64,000 bases of DNA from Photobacterium lipolyticum (GTDB taxonomy: Bacteria; Pseudomonadota; Gammaproteobacteria; Enterobacterales; Vibrionaceae), in contig NZ_PYMC01000017.1 of the NCBI RefSeq assembly GCF_003026475.1, forward strand, positions 20,167-84,166. The letters run 5' to 3'. A program made the translations under genes and the position numbers. The notes under the pieces were generated by a model. It ran no database searches and was not told the origin of the DNA. It saw only the letters and a program-made list of their open reading frames with translations. Every line of letters begins with the position of its first letter. Position 1 is the stretch's first letter. Positions 11,172 to 19,910 of the stretch are shown in pieces.

Positions 11172-11996
11172 TTGCAGACGTATTCGCTGCCACAAACGAA
11201 CCCGGATAGTGTGGCCCTACTCCAGATCACCGACACCCATCTATTTGCTGATGAAGCAGGTAGCTTATTGGGCGTGGTGACTAAAGATAGTTTTCATGCA
11301 GTATTGGATGCTGTAGACGCGGCTGCACGCCCGTTTGATGCGATTGTGGCTACGGGTGATATTTCACAAGACCACAGTCGAGTTTCTTATCAGTATTTTG
11401 CTGGCGGTATTGCGCGCTGGCCACAGCCGTGCTTCTGGTTACCTGGTAATCATGATTTTCAGCCCAGCATGCAGTCTGTGTTGCCTTCGGCGCAAATTAA
11501 GTCATGTGAGCAAGTGCTGGCGGGTGATTACTGGCAGGTGATTTTGCTTGATAGCCAGGTGCCAGGTGTTCCCCACGGTGAGTTGAGCGAAGCGCAGCTT
11601 ACGATGTTGGATCAGGCGCTGGCAGCTTATCCTGATCGCCATGCATTGGTATTATTGCATCACCATCCACTGGATGCTGGCAGTACCTGGCTTGATCAAC
11701 ATCAGCTGCATAATAGTGATGCCTTCTGGCAGGTGATTGGCAAATACCCGAAGGTCAGCACGATACTGTGTGGCCATATTCATCAGGAGTTAGATCGTAC
11801 TTATCGCGGGGTGCGGGTGCTCGCCACACCATCGACTTGCATCCAGTTTTTGCCTGATTCCAATGATTTTGCCCTGGATAAAATCTCCCCGGGTTGGCGT
11901 TACCTTGAATTAACCCGTGACGGGCAGCTCAATACTGCGGTATCGCGTTTACAAGGCAATTGCTTTACCCCAGAATTTGATGCTGTAGGTTATTAA
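11172..11996 (+). CDS. cpdA: 3',5'-cyclic-AMP phosphodiesterase
   Basis: Calcineurin-type metallophosphoesterase that degrades cAMP and so tunes CRP signalling. Metal-binding motifs are all present: DTHLF near the N-terminus, GDISQD, GNHDFQP, HHHP and GHIHQE. The 274-residue length agrees with E. coli CpdA. The start is a TTG; the upstream AAGG is weakly placed, so the exact start is less certain than the identity. The next gene begins directly after its TAA. Confidence 0.94.
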   Translation: MQTYSLPQTNPDSVALLQITDTHLFADEAGSLLGVVTKDSFHAVLDAVDAAARPFDAIVATGDISQDHSRVSYQYFAGGIARWPQPCFWLPGNHDFQPSMQSVLPSAQIKSCEQVLAGDYWQVILLDSQVPGVPHGELSEAQLTMLDQALAAYPDRHALVLLHHHPLDAGSTWLDQHQLHNSDAFWQVIGKYPKVSTILCGHIHQELDRTYRGVRVLATPSTCIQFLPDSNDFALDKISPGWRYLELTRDGQLNTAVSRLQGNCFTPEFDAVGY

Positions 11997-12575
11997 ATGA
12001 AGCCTTTGTTACTTTACATTCACGGGTTTAACAGTTCACCTCAGTCACTGAAAGCCAGAGTGATGGCTGATTACTGCCAGCAGCACCGTCCTGATATTCG
12101 CGTCGTGATCCCGCAAATACCGTGCTATCCTGCTCAAGCTGCAACGTTCATTGACGAATTAGTGAGTGAGCTGAAACACGAATACAAAATTGGACTGGTT
12201 GGCAGTTCGCTGGGGGGGTATATCTCAACATGGTTGAATAGCCGTTATCAATTCCCCGCAGTTTTGGTGAACCCTGCAGTGAAACCTTATGAGCTGCTGG
12301 TTGAGTATCTGGGAGAGCAAGTTAACCCTTATACCCATGAGAAATACTGTCTTGAACCACAGCATATGGATGATTTAAAAGCCATGGATGTTCAGCAGGT
12401 CACGCACCCTGAACTTTTCTGGTTATTACAGCAAATGGGCGATGAGGTGCTGGACTATCGTCAGGCTGTTACGAAATATGCCGCCTGTAAACAGACTCTG
12501 GAGCCTGATGGTGACCATAGTTTTGTTGAATTTGAACGTTTTCCTGCCGATATAATCCAATTCCTCGGGTTGTGA
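11997..12575 (+). CDS. yqiA: Alpha/beta-hydrolase esterase YqiA
   Basis: Small (192-residue) serine esterase of the UPF0227 family. MKPLLLYIHGFNSSPQSLKA carries the HGF oxyanion region; GSSLGGY is the nucleophile elbow with Ser near residue 75; the late GDHSF supplies the catalytic His. The ATG follows the cpdA stop with no gap, so translation is probably coupled. E. coli YqiA hydrolyses short-chain acyl esters; its physiological substrate is not known. Confidence 0.92.
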   Translation: MKPLLLYIHGFNSSPQSLKARVMADYCQQHRPDIRVVIPQIPCYPAQAATFIDELVSELKHEYKIGLVGSSLGGYISTWLNSRYQFPAVLVNPAVKPYELLVEYLGEQVNPYTHEKYCLEPQHMDDLKAMDVQQVTHPELFWLLQQMGDEVLDYRQAVTKYAACKQTLEPDGDHSFVEFERFPADIIQFLGL

Positions 12576-12600
12576 TCTGCCGCTGATTCTCTACTTATTT

Positions 12601-12655
12601 AAGGTTATAACCGGACATTGAGGGGATAACCCGACAATTAAGGCTATAACCCGAC
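12601..12655. repeat. Three iteron-like direct repeats upstream of parE
   Basis: Three copies of a unit close to AGGNNATAACCSGAC, whose ATAACC cores start at 12607, 12626 and 12646. The 19- and 20-bp spacing is near two helical turns, so all copies would face one side of the DNA. They lie about 35-80 bp upstream of a good sigma-70 promoter for parE. An operator for an unknown regulator is one reading. Confidence 0.6.
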
Positions 12656-12687
12656 TCACAAATGTGGGTATTACCGTTGACCTCAGC

Positions 12688-12716
12688 TTGACAACCGGGC
12701 TGGGGTTACTGACTAT
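12688..12716 (+). promoter_or_regulatory. Predicted sigma-70 promoter of parE
   Basis: TTGACA, a 17-base spacer, then GACTAT. The predicted start would be near 12723, about 26 bases before the parE ATG. Confidence 0.6.
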
Positions 12717-12748
12717 TGTTGCAAAAATTTCTAGTAACCTTCCGTGAT

Positions 12749-14632
12749 ATGACAGAGAAAAGCTATAACGCCGGAGCCATTGAGGTTCTGAATGGCCTTG
12801 AGCCAGTACAACGCCGTCCCGGCATGTACACCGATACGGTGCGACCAAACCACCTGGGCCAAGAAGTAATTGATAACAGTGTCGATGAGGCACTGGCTGG
12901 CCACGCCCGTAAAGTAGAAGTCATCCTTCATGCTGATCAGTCGTTGGAAGTGATCGATGATGGCCGCGGTATGCCCGTAGATATCCACCCTGTCGAAGGG
13001 GTGTCTGGTGTCGAGCTTATTTTATGTAAGTTACATGCCGGCGGTAAGTTTTCAGGTGATAACTATCAGTTTTCTGGTGGCTTGCACGGGGTAGGTATTT
13101 CAGTGGTTAACGCCCTGTCTACTCGCGTTGAAGTGTCAGTAAAGCGTGATGGCCAGATTTATGAAATTGCTTTTGAGAATGGCGATAAAGTCTCCGAGCT
13201 GGAAGTGGTTGGTACCTGTGGCCGCCGTGCCAAAGGTACCCGCGTTCATTTCTGGCCGGATGCTAAATACTTCGATAGCGCTAAATTTTCTGTTACCCGT
13301 TTGAAAAACGTTCTTAAGGCGAAGGCGGTACTCTGCCCGGGGCTTGAGATAGTCTTTACCGATCAAGCGACCAGCGAAACCATTCGCTGGTGTTACGAAG
13401 ACGGCCTGAAAGATTACCTGGCCGAAGGGGTTAAAGGTTACACCTTGCTGCCGGAAGAGCCGTTTACCGGTGCCTTCAGTGGTCAGACAGAAGCTGCGGA
13501 CTGGGCATTGCTCTGGTTGCCAGAAGGCGGCGAGCTCATTACCGAGAGTTATGTTAACCTCATCCCGACCGCTCAGGGGGGGACCCATGTTAATGGCCTG
13601 CGCCAGGGCCTGCTCGATGCGATGCGTGAGTTCTGTGAATTTCGTAACTTGCTGCCGCGAGGGGTGAAGCTGACTGCCGATGATATCTGGGATCGCTGTG
13701 CGTACGTATTGTCAGTGAAAATGCAGGATCCGCAATTTGCGGGTCAGACCAAAGAGCGCTTGTCGTCCCGCCAGTGTGCAGCCTTTGTGTCTGGCGTCAT
13801 TAAAGATGCTTTCAGCCTGTGGCTGAATGAACGGCCGCAACTTGCCGAACAGCTGGCAGAAGTGTGTATTGCCAATGCCCATCGCCGAATGCGTGCCAGT
13901 AAGAAAGTGGTCCGTAAAAAAATCGCATCCGGCCCGGCACTGCCAGGAAAGTTGGCAGATTGTTCGCAGCAGGATCTTAACCGGACAGAGCTTTTCTTAG
14001 TCGAAGGTGACTCGGCGGGTGGTTCAGCCAAACAGGCGCGGGATCGGATGTTCCAGGCCATTATGCCGCTGCGCGGTAAGATCCTGAATACCTGGGAAGT
14101 GTCTGCTGATCAGGTACTGGCATCACAAGAAGTCCATGATATTTCGGTGGCGCTGGGCATCGACCCGGATAGTGATGATCTGAGCGGCTTACGTTACGGC
14201 AAAATCTGCGTTCTTGCCGATGCGGATTCCGATGGTCTGCATATCGCCACCTTGCTGTGTGCATTATTCATGAAGCACTTCCAAGCCTTGGTTCGCGCAG
14301 GTCACGTCTATATTGCCATGCCTCCGCTGTATCGTATCGATTTAGCCAAAGAAGTTTACTACGCGCTTGATGAAGCAGAAAAAAATGGCATCTTAGATCG
14401 CCTCAGCAGCAAGCGAGGCAAAGTGAACGTCCAGCGATTTAAAGGTCTGGGTGAGATGAACCCGTTGCAGCTGCGTGAAACTACGATGGATCCTAATACT
14501 CGCCGTTTGGTTCAGTTGACCATTGATGATGATCAGCAGACCAATGAAATGATGGACATGTTACTCGGTAAGAAGCGTGCCGAAGACCGTCGTCACTGGT
14601 TGCAAGATAAAGGGGATATGGCTGAAGTCTGA
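12749..14632 (+). CDS. parE: DNA topoisomerase IV subunit B
   Basis: ATPase subunit of topoisomerase IV, which with ParC decatenates daughter chromosomes. The GHKL ATP-binding motifs are intact (DNSVDEALAG, VIDDGRGMPVD, GGLHGVGISVVNAL). The TOPRIM motifs LVEGDSAGGSAKQARDR and DADSDG follow near residues 410-500. Length is 627 residues, normal for ParE and too short for GyrB. The frame opens 11 codons upstream at a TTG; the N-terminus TEKSYNAGAIEVLNGLEPV supports this ATG, although no strong Shine-Dalgarno precedes it. Confidence 0.96.
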   Translation: MTEKSYNAGAIEVLNGLEPVQRRPGMYTDTVRPNHLGQEVIDNSVDEALAGHARKVEVILHADQSLEVIDDGRGMPVDIHPVEGVSGVELILCKLHAGGKFSGDNYQFSGGLHGVGISVVNALSTRVEVSVKRDGQIYEIAFENGDKVSELEVVGTCGRRAKGTRVHFWPDAKYFDSAKFSVTRLKNVLKAKAVLCPGLEIVFTDQATSETIRWCYEDGLKDYLAEGVKGYTLLPEEPFTGAFSGQTEAADWALLWLPEGGELITESYVNLIPTAQGGTHVNGLRQGLLDAMREFCEFRNLLPRGVKLTADDIWDRCAYVLSVKMQDPQFAGQTKERLSSRQCAAFVSGVIKDAFSLWLNERPQLAEQLAEVCIANAHRRMRASKKVVRKKIASGPALPGKLADCSQQDLNRTELFLVEGDSAGGSAKQARDRMFQAIMPLRGKILNTWEVSADQVLASQEVHDISVALGIDPDSDDLSGLRYGKICVLADADSDGLHIATLLCALFMKHFQALVRAGHVYIAMPPLYRIDLAKEVYYALDEAEKNGILDRLSSKRGKVNVQRFKGLGEMNPLQLRETTMDPNTRRLVQLTIDDDQQTNEMMDMLLGKKRAEDRRHWLQDKGDMAEV

Positions 14633-14696
14633 TTCAATTAGGCTATGTACGAATTACGTACCTGTTATATACGAAACATGCACAAGATTGAGTTTG

Positions 14697-14724
14697 ATCG
14701 CTGTTTGCCTGAGCGAACAGCGAT
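14697..14724 (+). other. Hairpin in the parE-parC intergenic region
   Basis: Nine-bp perfect inverted repeat ATCGCTGTT / AACAGCGAT around a 10-base loop, about 35 bp before parC. It lacks a T-run, so it is not a typical terminator; it could attenuate or stabilise the message. Confidence 0.4.
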
Positions 14725-14758
14725 TAACAACGAAAAATATTAAACGGATTACCCCACG

Positions 14759-17029
14759 ATGACTGATGTCTCAATGGATGGCGTTGAACAGCTTCCGTTA
14801 CGGAAGTTTACCGAAGACGCTTATTTGAATTACTCCATGTACGTAATCATGGATCGTGCCTTACCTTTTATTGGTGATGGTCTTAAGCCGGTACAGCGCC
14901 GTATTATCTACGCGATGTCAGAGCTGGGCTTGTCAGCGACGGCAAAATATAAGAAATCAGCACGTACCGTTGGTGATGTGCTGGGTAAATATCATCCCCA
15001 TGGCGATTCTGCCTGCTATGAAGCCATGGTATTGATGGCACAGCCTTTCTCCTACCGCTATCCGTTAGTCGATGGTCAAGGTAACTGGGGCGCGCCCGAT
15101 GATCCTAAATCATTCGCGGCAATGCGTTATACCGAATCCCGCTTGTCGCGTTTCTCTGAAGTCCTGCTGAGTGAATTAGGCCAGGGAACCGCTGACTGGG
15201 TGCCGAACTTTGATGGCACCATGAATGAGCCGAAAATGCTGCCGGCACGCTTACCGCATATTTTACTGAACGGTATTACCGGTATTGCGGTGGGAATGGC
15301 GACTGATATTCCGCCGCATAATGCGCGAGAAGTCGCAGGTGCTGCCGTCCATTTGATCGAGAATCCGAAGGCGGATCTCGATGACATTATGGAATTTGTC
15401 AAAGGTCCGGATTACCCAACCGAAGCGGAAATCATTACTTCAAAGAGTGATTTGAAGAAAGTGTATCGCACCGGTAAGGGCAGCATTAAGATGCGTGCGG
15501 TATGGCATAAAGAGAATGGCGACATCGTCATTTCTTCTTTGCCCCACCAGGTATCCGGTGCCAAATTACTTGAACAGATTGCCAACCAGATGCGTGCGAA
15601 GAAGCTGCCAATGGTCGACGATTTGCGTGATGAATCGGATCATGAGAATCCAACGCGTATCGTCATTGTCCCGCGCTCTAACCGTATTGATTGCGAGCAG
15701 TTGATGAATCACCTGTTTGTCTCGACCGATTTGGAAAAGAGTTTCCGGGTAAACCTGAATATGCTGGGGCTTGATGGCCGTCCGCAAGTCAAAGGGTTGC
15801 TGCACATTGTCAATGAATGGCTGGAATACCGTCGTACTACGGTGCGTCGTCGTTTGCAGTACCGTCTGGATAAAGTGATTGCGCGCTTACATATTCTTGA
15901 GGGTTTATTAGCGGCCTATCTCAATATCGACGAAGTGATTGAGATCATCCGTACTGAAGAAGACCCGAAAGCCGAGCTGATGTCGCGCTTTGAATTGAGT
16001 GTGATTCAGGCTGATGCCATTCTTGAAATCAAACTGCGTCAACTGGCGAAGCTTGAAGAGATCAAGATCCGCGGCGAGCAAGATGAACTGGCGATAGAGC
16101 GAGATTATCTAGAGAAGCTGCTGGGCTCTGAGCGTCGTCTGAATACGCTGATTAAGAAAGAAATTTTAGCCGATGCTGAGAAGTATGGCGATGATCGTCG
16201 TTCGCCACTCGTTGAGCGTGCAGAAGCAAAAGCTCTGACCGAACGTGACTTGATCCCAAGTGAAGCTATCACGGTTGTGTTGTCTGAAAAAGGCTGGATC
16301 CGTCACGCTAAAGGTCATGATGTTGACCCAAGTAGCTTAAGTTATAAGTCCGGTGATAATTATCTCGCCCATGCGCGCGGTAAGAGTAACTTGCCGGCGA
16401 TCTTGATCGGTTCGGATGGTCGAAGCTATGCGCTTGAATCCCACAGCTTGCCTTCTGCACGTAGCCAGGGGGAGCCTGTAACGGGGCGCCTGAACCTAAC
16501 ACCAGGCACGAATATGCGTCAGGTGTTAATGGCAGAAGATGAGCAGATGTGGTTAATGGGCTCTGATGCGGGGTACGGTTTCATCTGTAAGAGCACGGAT
16601 ATGGTATCGAAGAACAAGAGCGGTAAAGCGCTGTTAACGGTACCTGAGAACTCTGCGGTGATGCCACCCCAGCCAATATTTGATTTAAATAATGATGAAA
16701 TTTTGGCGATCACCAATGAAGGGCGAATGTTGTTGTTCCCGATTAAAGATTTACCGCAATTAGGTAAAGGTAAGGGCAATAAAATTATCAACATTCCGGC
16801 CGCTCGCTCTAAATCTCGTGAAGAGTTCTTGTCGCAGTTAGTCGTATTGCCGCAAGGATGCCAGGTGACGTTACATGCCGGTAAGCGCAAGCTTGGCTTG
16901 AAACAGACAGACCTTGATAACTTCCGTGGCGAGCGTGGACGCCGGGGTACGATGTTGCCGCGTGGTCTTCAGCGCGTTACTCGACTTGAAGTGACATCAA
17001 ATACGCAACCTTCAGCTAATACTGAATAA
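14759..17029 (+). CDS. parC: DNA topoisomerase IV subunit A
   Basis: DNA-breaking and rejoining subunit of topoisomerase IV. The catalytic tyrosine is Y124 in [10 protein letters not shown]. The quinolone-determining segment reads [15 protein letters not shown] with Ser84 and Glu88, the susceptible-type residues at the positions of E. coli Ser80 and Glu84. The C-terminal half has the beta-pinwheel repeats that distinguish ParC. The length of 756 residues fits ParC, not GyrA. It lies 126 bp after parE and is followed by a terminator. Confidence 0.96.
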   Translation: MTDVSMDGVEQLPLRKFTEDAYLNYSMYVIMDRALPFIGDGLKPVQRRIIYAMSELGLSATAKYKKSARTVGDVLGKYHPHGDSACYEAMVLMAQPFSYRYPLVDGQGNWGAPDDPKSFAAMRYTESRLSRFSEVLLSELGQGTADWVPNFDGTMNEPKMLPARLPHILLNGITGIAVGMATDIPPHNAREVAGAAVHLIENPKADLDDIMEFVKGPDYPTEAEIITSKSDLKKVYRTGKGSIKMRAVWHKENGDIVISSLPHQVSGAKLLEQIANQMRAKKLPMVDDLRDESDHENPTRIVIVPRSNRIDCEQLMNHLFVSTDLEKSFRVNLNMLGLDGRPQVKGLLHIVNEWLEYRRTTVRRRLQYRLDKVIARLHILEGLLAAYLNIDEVIEIIRTEEDPKAELMSRFELSVIQADAILEIKLRQLAKLEEIKIRGEQDELAIERDYLEKLLGSERRLNTLIKKEILADAEKYGDDRRSPLVERAEAKALTERDLIPSEAITVVLSEKGWIRHAKGHDVDPSSLSYKSGDNYLAHARGKSNLPAILIGSDGRSYALESHSLPSARSQGEPVTGRLNLTPGTNMRQVLMAEDEQMWLMGSDAGYGFICKSTDMVSKNKSGKALLTVPENSAVMPPQPIFDLNNDEILAITNEGRMLLFPIKDLPQLGKGKGNKIINIPAARSKSREEFLSQLVVLPQGCQVTLHAGKRKLGLKQTDLDNFRGERGRRGTMLPRGLQRVTRLEVTSNTQPSANTE

Positions 17030-17096
17030 TTCCAATCAGGAGAGTTTTTCCTGTTGATCTAACCCTTCGTTTTAGAAAGTAAGTGTATTTTTCAGG

Positions 17097-17121
17097 CCCT
17101 CCTATACGGAGGGTTTGTTGT
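17097..17121 (+). terminator. Terminator after parC
   Basis: CCCTCC / GGAGGG hairpin with a 5-base loop, then TTTGTTGTTT. Confidence 0.7.
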
Positions 17122-17252
17122 TTCTGCCGATTGGTATAATCGCTTCAGGATTGTGAGAGCAACGAAGTTTACGTTCAATATATCCACATAATTGATGTAA
17201 TTTCTCTTTGCCTGAGTATACTAGCGAACGCTTGTACGCTGAGGAGAGCTCC

Positions 17253-17975
17253 ATGATATTTTTATTGCGCGTTGTCGCTATCGCAATTTTTGCCGTGGTC
17301 ATGTTTGTATTTGGTTGCGGCTACTGTTTGTTGAGCCCGCGCAACCCGAAAAATGTTCACATCGTTGGCCGTCATTTTTGTAAGATGGCGCGTATTTTGG
17401 GGATGAAACTGGAACTCCGTTTTGCCGAAGGGGCCGAAGATGTAGGGGCCAGCATCTATGTTGCCAACCACCAGAATAACTTTGATCTGTTTACGGTCTC
17501 TGGTGCCATCATGCCCCGTACTGTAACGGTTGGTAAAAAAAGCCTGATTTGGATGCCGCTGTTTGGACAGCTTTACTGGATCACGGGTAATATTTTGATT
17601 GACCGTGCAAACCGCAGCAGGGCTGTGGGAACCATCGGCCAGATAGTAGAGAAGATCAAGCAACTTCAGGTCTCGGTATGGATGTTTCCTGAAGGCACCC
17701 GTTCACGTGGCCGCGGTTTGCTGCCATTTAAAACCGGTGCATTTCATGCCGCGATTGGTGCCGGTGTCCCTGTTGTGCCGATTGTTTGTAGCTCGACAGA
17801 AAATGTAAAAATGAACCGTTGGGATAATGGTGTGGTGATCGTTGAAGTTTTACCGCCAGTATCCACCGAAGGTCTATCGAAAGAAGACGTGCGCGAGCTG
17901 TCGAATAAATGTCGTACTATGATGGAAGATAAACTTGCTGAATTGAATGCCGAAGTGGCAAAGCGTTCAGCATAA
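17253..17975 (+). CDS. plsC: 1-acyl-sn-glycerol-3-phosphate acyltransferase
   Basis: Inner-membrane enzyme that acylates lysophosphatidate to phosphatidate in phospholipid synthesis. Seen: a hydrophobic N-terminal segment (residues about 1-25), the NHQNNFD catalytic HX4D motif near residue 73, and FPEGTRSRGRG near 145, the acyl-acceptor binding motif. At 240 residues it is the normal size. The frame extends 15 codons upstream, but GAGGAGAG sits just before this ATG. It follows parC, as in E. coli. Confidence 0.95.
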   Translation: MIFLLRVVAIAIFAVVMFVFGCGYCLLSPRNPKNVHIVGRHFCKMARILGMKLELRFAEGAEDVGASIYVANHQNNFDLFTVSGAIMPRTVTVGKKSLIWMPLFGQLYWITGNILIDRANRSRAVGTIGQIVEKIKQLQVSVWMFPEGTRSRGRGLLPFKTGAFHAAIGAGVPVVPIVCSSTENVKMNRWDNGVVIVEVLPPVSTEGLSKEDVRELSNKCRTMMEDKLAELNAEVAKRSA

Positions 17976-18056
17976 AATCAGCTTGTGATAGTAGAATTAC
18001 ATGCACTAATGAGCACGATGGATTGATCCGTTATTAAAAAGTGCCACTATTAAATT

Positions 18057-18086
18057 AAGGACATGTTAATTACATGTCCTTTTTAT
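18057..18086 (+). terminator. Terminator after plsC
   Basis: Ten-bp perfect inverted repeat AAGGACATGT / ACATGTCCTT with a 5-base loop and a T-run. It stands just before idi, so idi is likely transcribed from its own start. Confidence 0.85.
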
Positions 18087-18116
18087 TTTTTATTTTGTGT
18101 AGAAGACAGATAAGCA

Positions 18117-18644
18117 ATGATTGAAGAGCAGGTTGTATTAGTCGATCCGCAGGGGCAGGTGCAAGGCGTGCAGGAAAAAATGCAAGCGCATCGTGAAGGG
18201 GCACTGCATTTGGCTTTTTCTGTTTTGTTGTATCGTGAAACGGCACAGGGAAGAGAGTTTTTAATGCACCAGCGCGCGTTGGGTAAATATCACAGCGGTG
18301 GTTTGTGGACCAATACATGCTGTTCACACCCAAGGCAGAACGAAACGATAGAGCAAGCTGGATTACGACGTTTAGAAGAAGAAATGGGTATTACCGGTAT
18401 TACTCAGTTGCATGATATTGCGAGCTTTGTTTATCGTGCCGAGCTGGATAACCAGCTGACTGAACATGAGCTGGATCATGTCTTGGTCGCCAACATTAAC
18501 ACAATCGAGATGGCGCCAAACCTGAACGAAGTGATGGCTTATCGCTGGTGGTCACAATCAGAATTAGAGCAAGCATTAGCGACGGCTCCTCAGCAATTTA
18601 CGGCCTGGTTTCCACAGGTACTAAAGCATGTTATTCATCATTAA
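18117..18644 (+). CDS. idi: Isopentenyl-diphosphate delta-isomerase, type I
   Basis: Interconverts isopentenyl and dimethylallyl diphosphate for isoprenoid synthesis. The Nudix-like type I isomerase signatures are present: the active-site Cys in LWTNTCCSHPRQNE and the glutamates in LRRLEEEMGI, with metal-binding His residues at QAHREGALHLAFSV. The 175-residue length agrees with bacterial type I enzymes. It stands alone between two terminators. No strong ribosome-binding site is visible before the ATG. Confidence 0.94.
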   Translation: MIEEQVVLVDPQGQVQGVQEKMQAHREGALHLAFSVLLYRETAQGREFLMHQRALGKYHSGGLWTNTCCSHPRQNETIEQAGLRRLEEEMGITGITQLHDIASFVYRAELDNQLTEHELDHVLVANINTIEMAPNLNEVMAYRWWSQSELEQALATAPQQFTAWFPQVLKHVIHH

Positions 18645-18663
18645 TCTGTTTGGGTATATAAAT

Positions 18664-18693
18664 AAAAAAAGCTGCCCGAGGCAGCTTTTTTTT
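18664..18693. terminator. Bidirectional terminator between idi and ridA
   Basis: AAAAAAGCTGCC / GGCAGCTTTTTT with a 3-base loop, A-run on one side and T-run on the other, between convergent genes. Confidence 0.85.
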
Positions 18694-18707
18694 GACCTGA
18701 AACCGGA

Positions 18708-19094
18708 TTACTTGCGTACCGCAATGGCTTCTATTTCGATTTTTACATCTTTAGGCAGGCGCGCCACTTCAACACATGAACGTGCCGGGTAAGGGGCGTT
18801 GTGCTCATCGAAGAACTTACCATACACTTCATTTACGGTGGCAAAGTCATTGAGATCTTTTACAAAGACGGTCATTTTAACGATGTCAGCAACTTTCAGG
18901 CCTGAAGACTCAACAACCGCTTTTACATTGTCCAGTGACTGACGAGCTTGCTCTGCGATAGCTTCAGCAACTTCCCCTGTAATAGGGTTCACTGGGATCT
19001 GGCCGGAAGTCAAAACCATGTTACCGAGATCAACACCTTGAACATAAGGGCCGATAGCGGCTGGAGCCTGATCAGTATGTAGAACTTGAGTCAT
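18708..19094 (-). CDS. ridA: 2-iminobutanoate/2-iminopropanoate deaminase RidA
   Basis: Trimeric cytosolic enzyme that removes reactive enamine/imine intermediates made by PLP enzymes. The 128-residue product has the YjgF/YER057c family signature PYPARSCVEVARLPKDVKIEIEAIA, with the substrate-binding Arg in PARS and the terminal Glu. GPYVQGV and LTSGQIPV are also typical. It is last in the minus-strand arginine/pyrimidine block; ridA next to pyrBI is a known arrangement. Confidence 0.94.
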   Translation of the reverse strand: MTQVLHTDQAPAAIGPYVQGVDLGNMVLTSGQIPVNPITGEVAEAIAEQARQSLDNVKAVVESSGLKVADIVKMTVFVKDLNDFATVNEVYGKFFDEHNAPYPARSCVEVARLPKDVKIEIEAIAVRK

Positions 19095-19260
19095 TGATTA
19101 TCCTTACTAAATCATTCACAACGTGGGTAGTAATGCCAGTCGTTGACGCTGGCGTCCTAGTTTGCAGCGCAACGCCTTTCAGGTCAAAGGGTTTGATGCC
19201 GCTGTGTCATGCCACATATCAAAGAGAAAAGCGTGATGTTCAGTGCTTGCTGATACCCAA

Positions 19261-19755
19261 TTAAACGGGTATACCGAGTCGTGCTTTGACGACTTTCTCG
19301 CACTCTTCAATACGGTTGATATCTTTAGGGGCAACCATTACCGTATCGTTGCCGCCGACAGTCCCTAAAATCTCATCATGCGGCTGGATATCGATAAGAC
19401 GGGCGACGAGCTGTGCGCCACCAGGGTGGGTTTTTACCACGACAACCAGTTGATTATGGGTAATGAATTCAATTTGTGATGCAATGGATGAGCTAACCTG
19501 TACGGGTTCATTTTCAACAGTCAGGCAATACACTTTTTTGCCGTAGGCATTAGGTACCTTCGCAACCCCGAGTCGAGAGAGCAGGCGTGATACTGTTGAT
19601 TGGCTGACATCGTCGTAACCGAGCGCAATGAGTCGGTGGCGAATATCATCCTGGGTGGTAAAGCTTTGCTGTTGCAGCAGGCGTTTACACGCAGTCATGA
19701 TGCTTTCATCAACTGCCGCCGCATCTATCGCACCGTGCATATCGTATCCATTCAC
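19261..19755 (-). CDS. argR: ArgR-family arginine repressor, divergent member
   Basis: Winged-helix regulator controlled by L-arginine. The N-terminal DNA-binding part has VSQSTVSRLLSRLGVAKVPN, matching the ArgR recognition helix. The C-terminal oligomerisation part ends with ILGTVGGNDTVMVAPKD. In E. coli ArgR the equivalent stretch has two adjacent aspartates (GDDT) that bind arginine; here the first is Asn. The length of 164 residues is slightly longer than E. coli ArgR. The longest frame starts at a TTG that abuts AAGGAG; the GTG two codons later has proper spacing, so I use it. Its neighbours are the arginine deiminase and pyrBI genes, so it may be a pathway-specific paralogue rather than the genome's main ArgR, which in vibrios usually lies beside mdh. 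Confidence 0.85.
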   Translation of the reverse strand: MNGYDMHGAIDAAAVDESIMTACKRLLQQQSFTTQDDIRHRLIALGYDDVSQSTVSRLLSRLGVAKVPNAYGKKVYCLTVENEPVQVSSSIASQIEFITHNQLVVVVKTHPGGAQLVARLIDIQPHDEILGTVGGNDTVMVAPKDINRIEECEKVVKARLGIPV

Positions 19756-19813
19756 GGGCAACTCCTTATTATTGGGTACAAAGATCGTATCATTATTGTT
19801 TTATGGCACAGTA

Positions 19814-19834
19814 ATTATGCAAGTGTTGCATAAT
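19814..19834. promoter_or_regulatory. Palindrome upstream of argR, candidate autoregulatory operator
   Basis: Perfect 9-bp arms ATTATGCAA / TTGCATAAT separated by three bases, about 60 bp before the argR start. A further TGCATAA lies just beyond. The half-sites differ from the classical ARG box TGAAT, which may fit a divergent repressor. Confidence 0.55.
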
Positions 19835-19910
19835 CCTGCATAAGGATAATAACAGTAACTCTAACGGGGTAATTTGACCCTTGTCACCAAATAATAACCT
19901 GGCTGGATTA

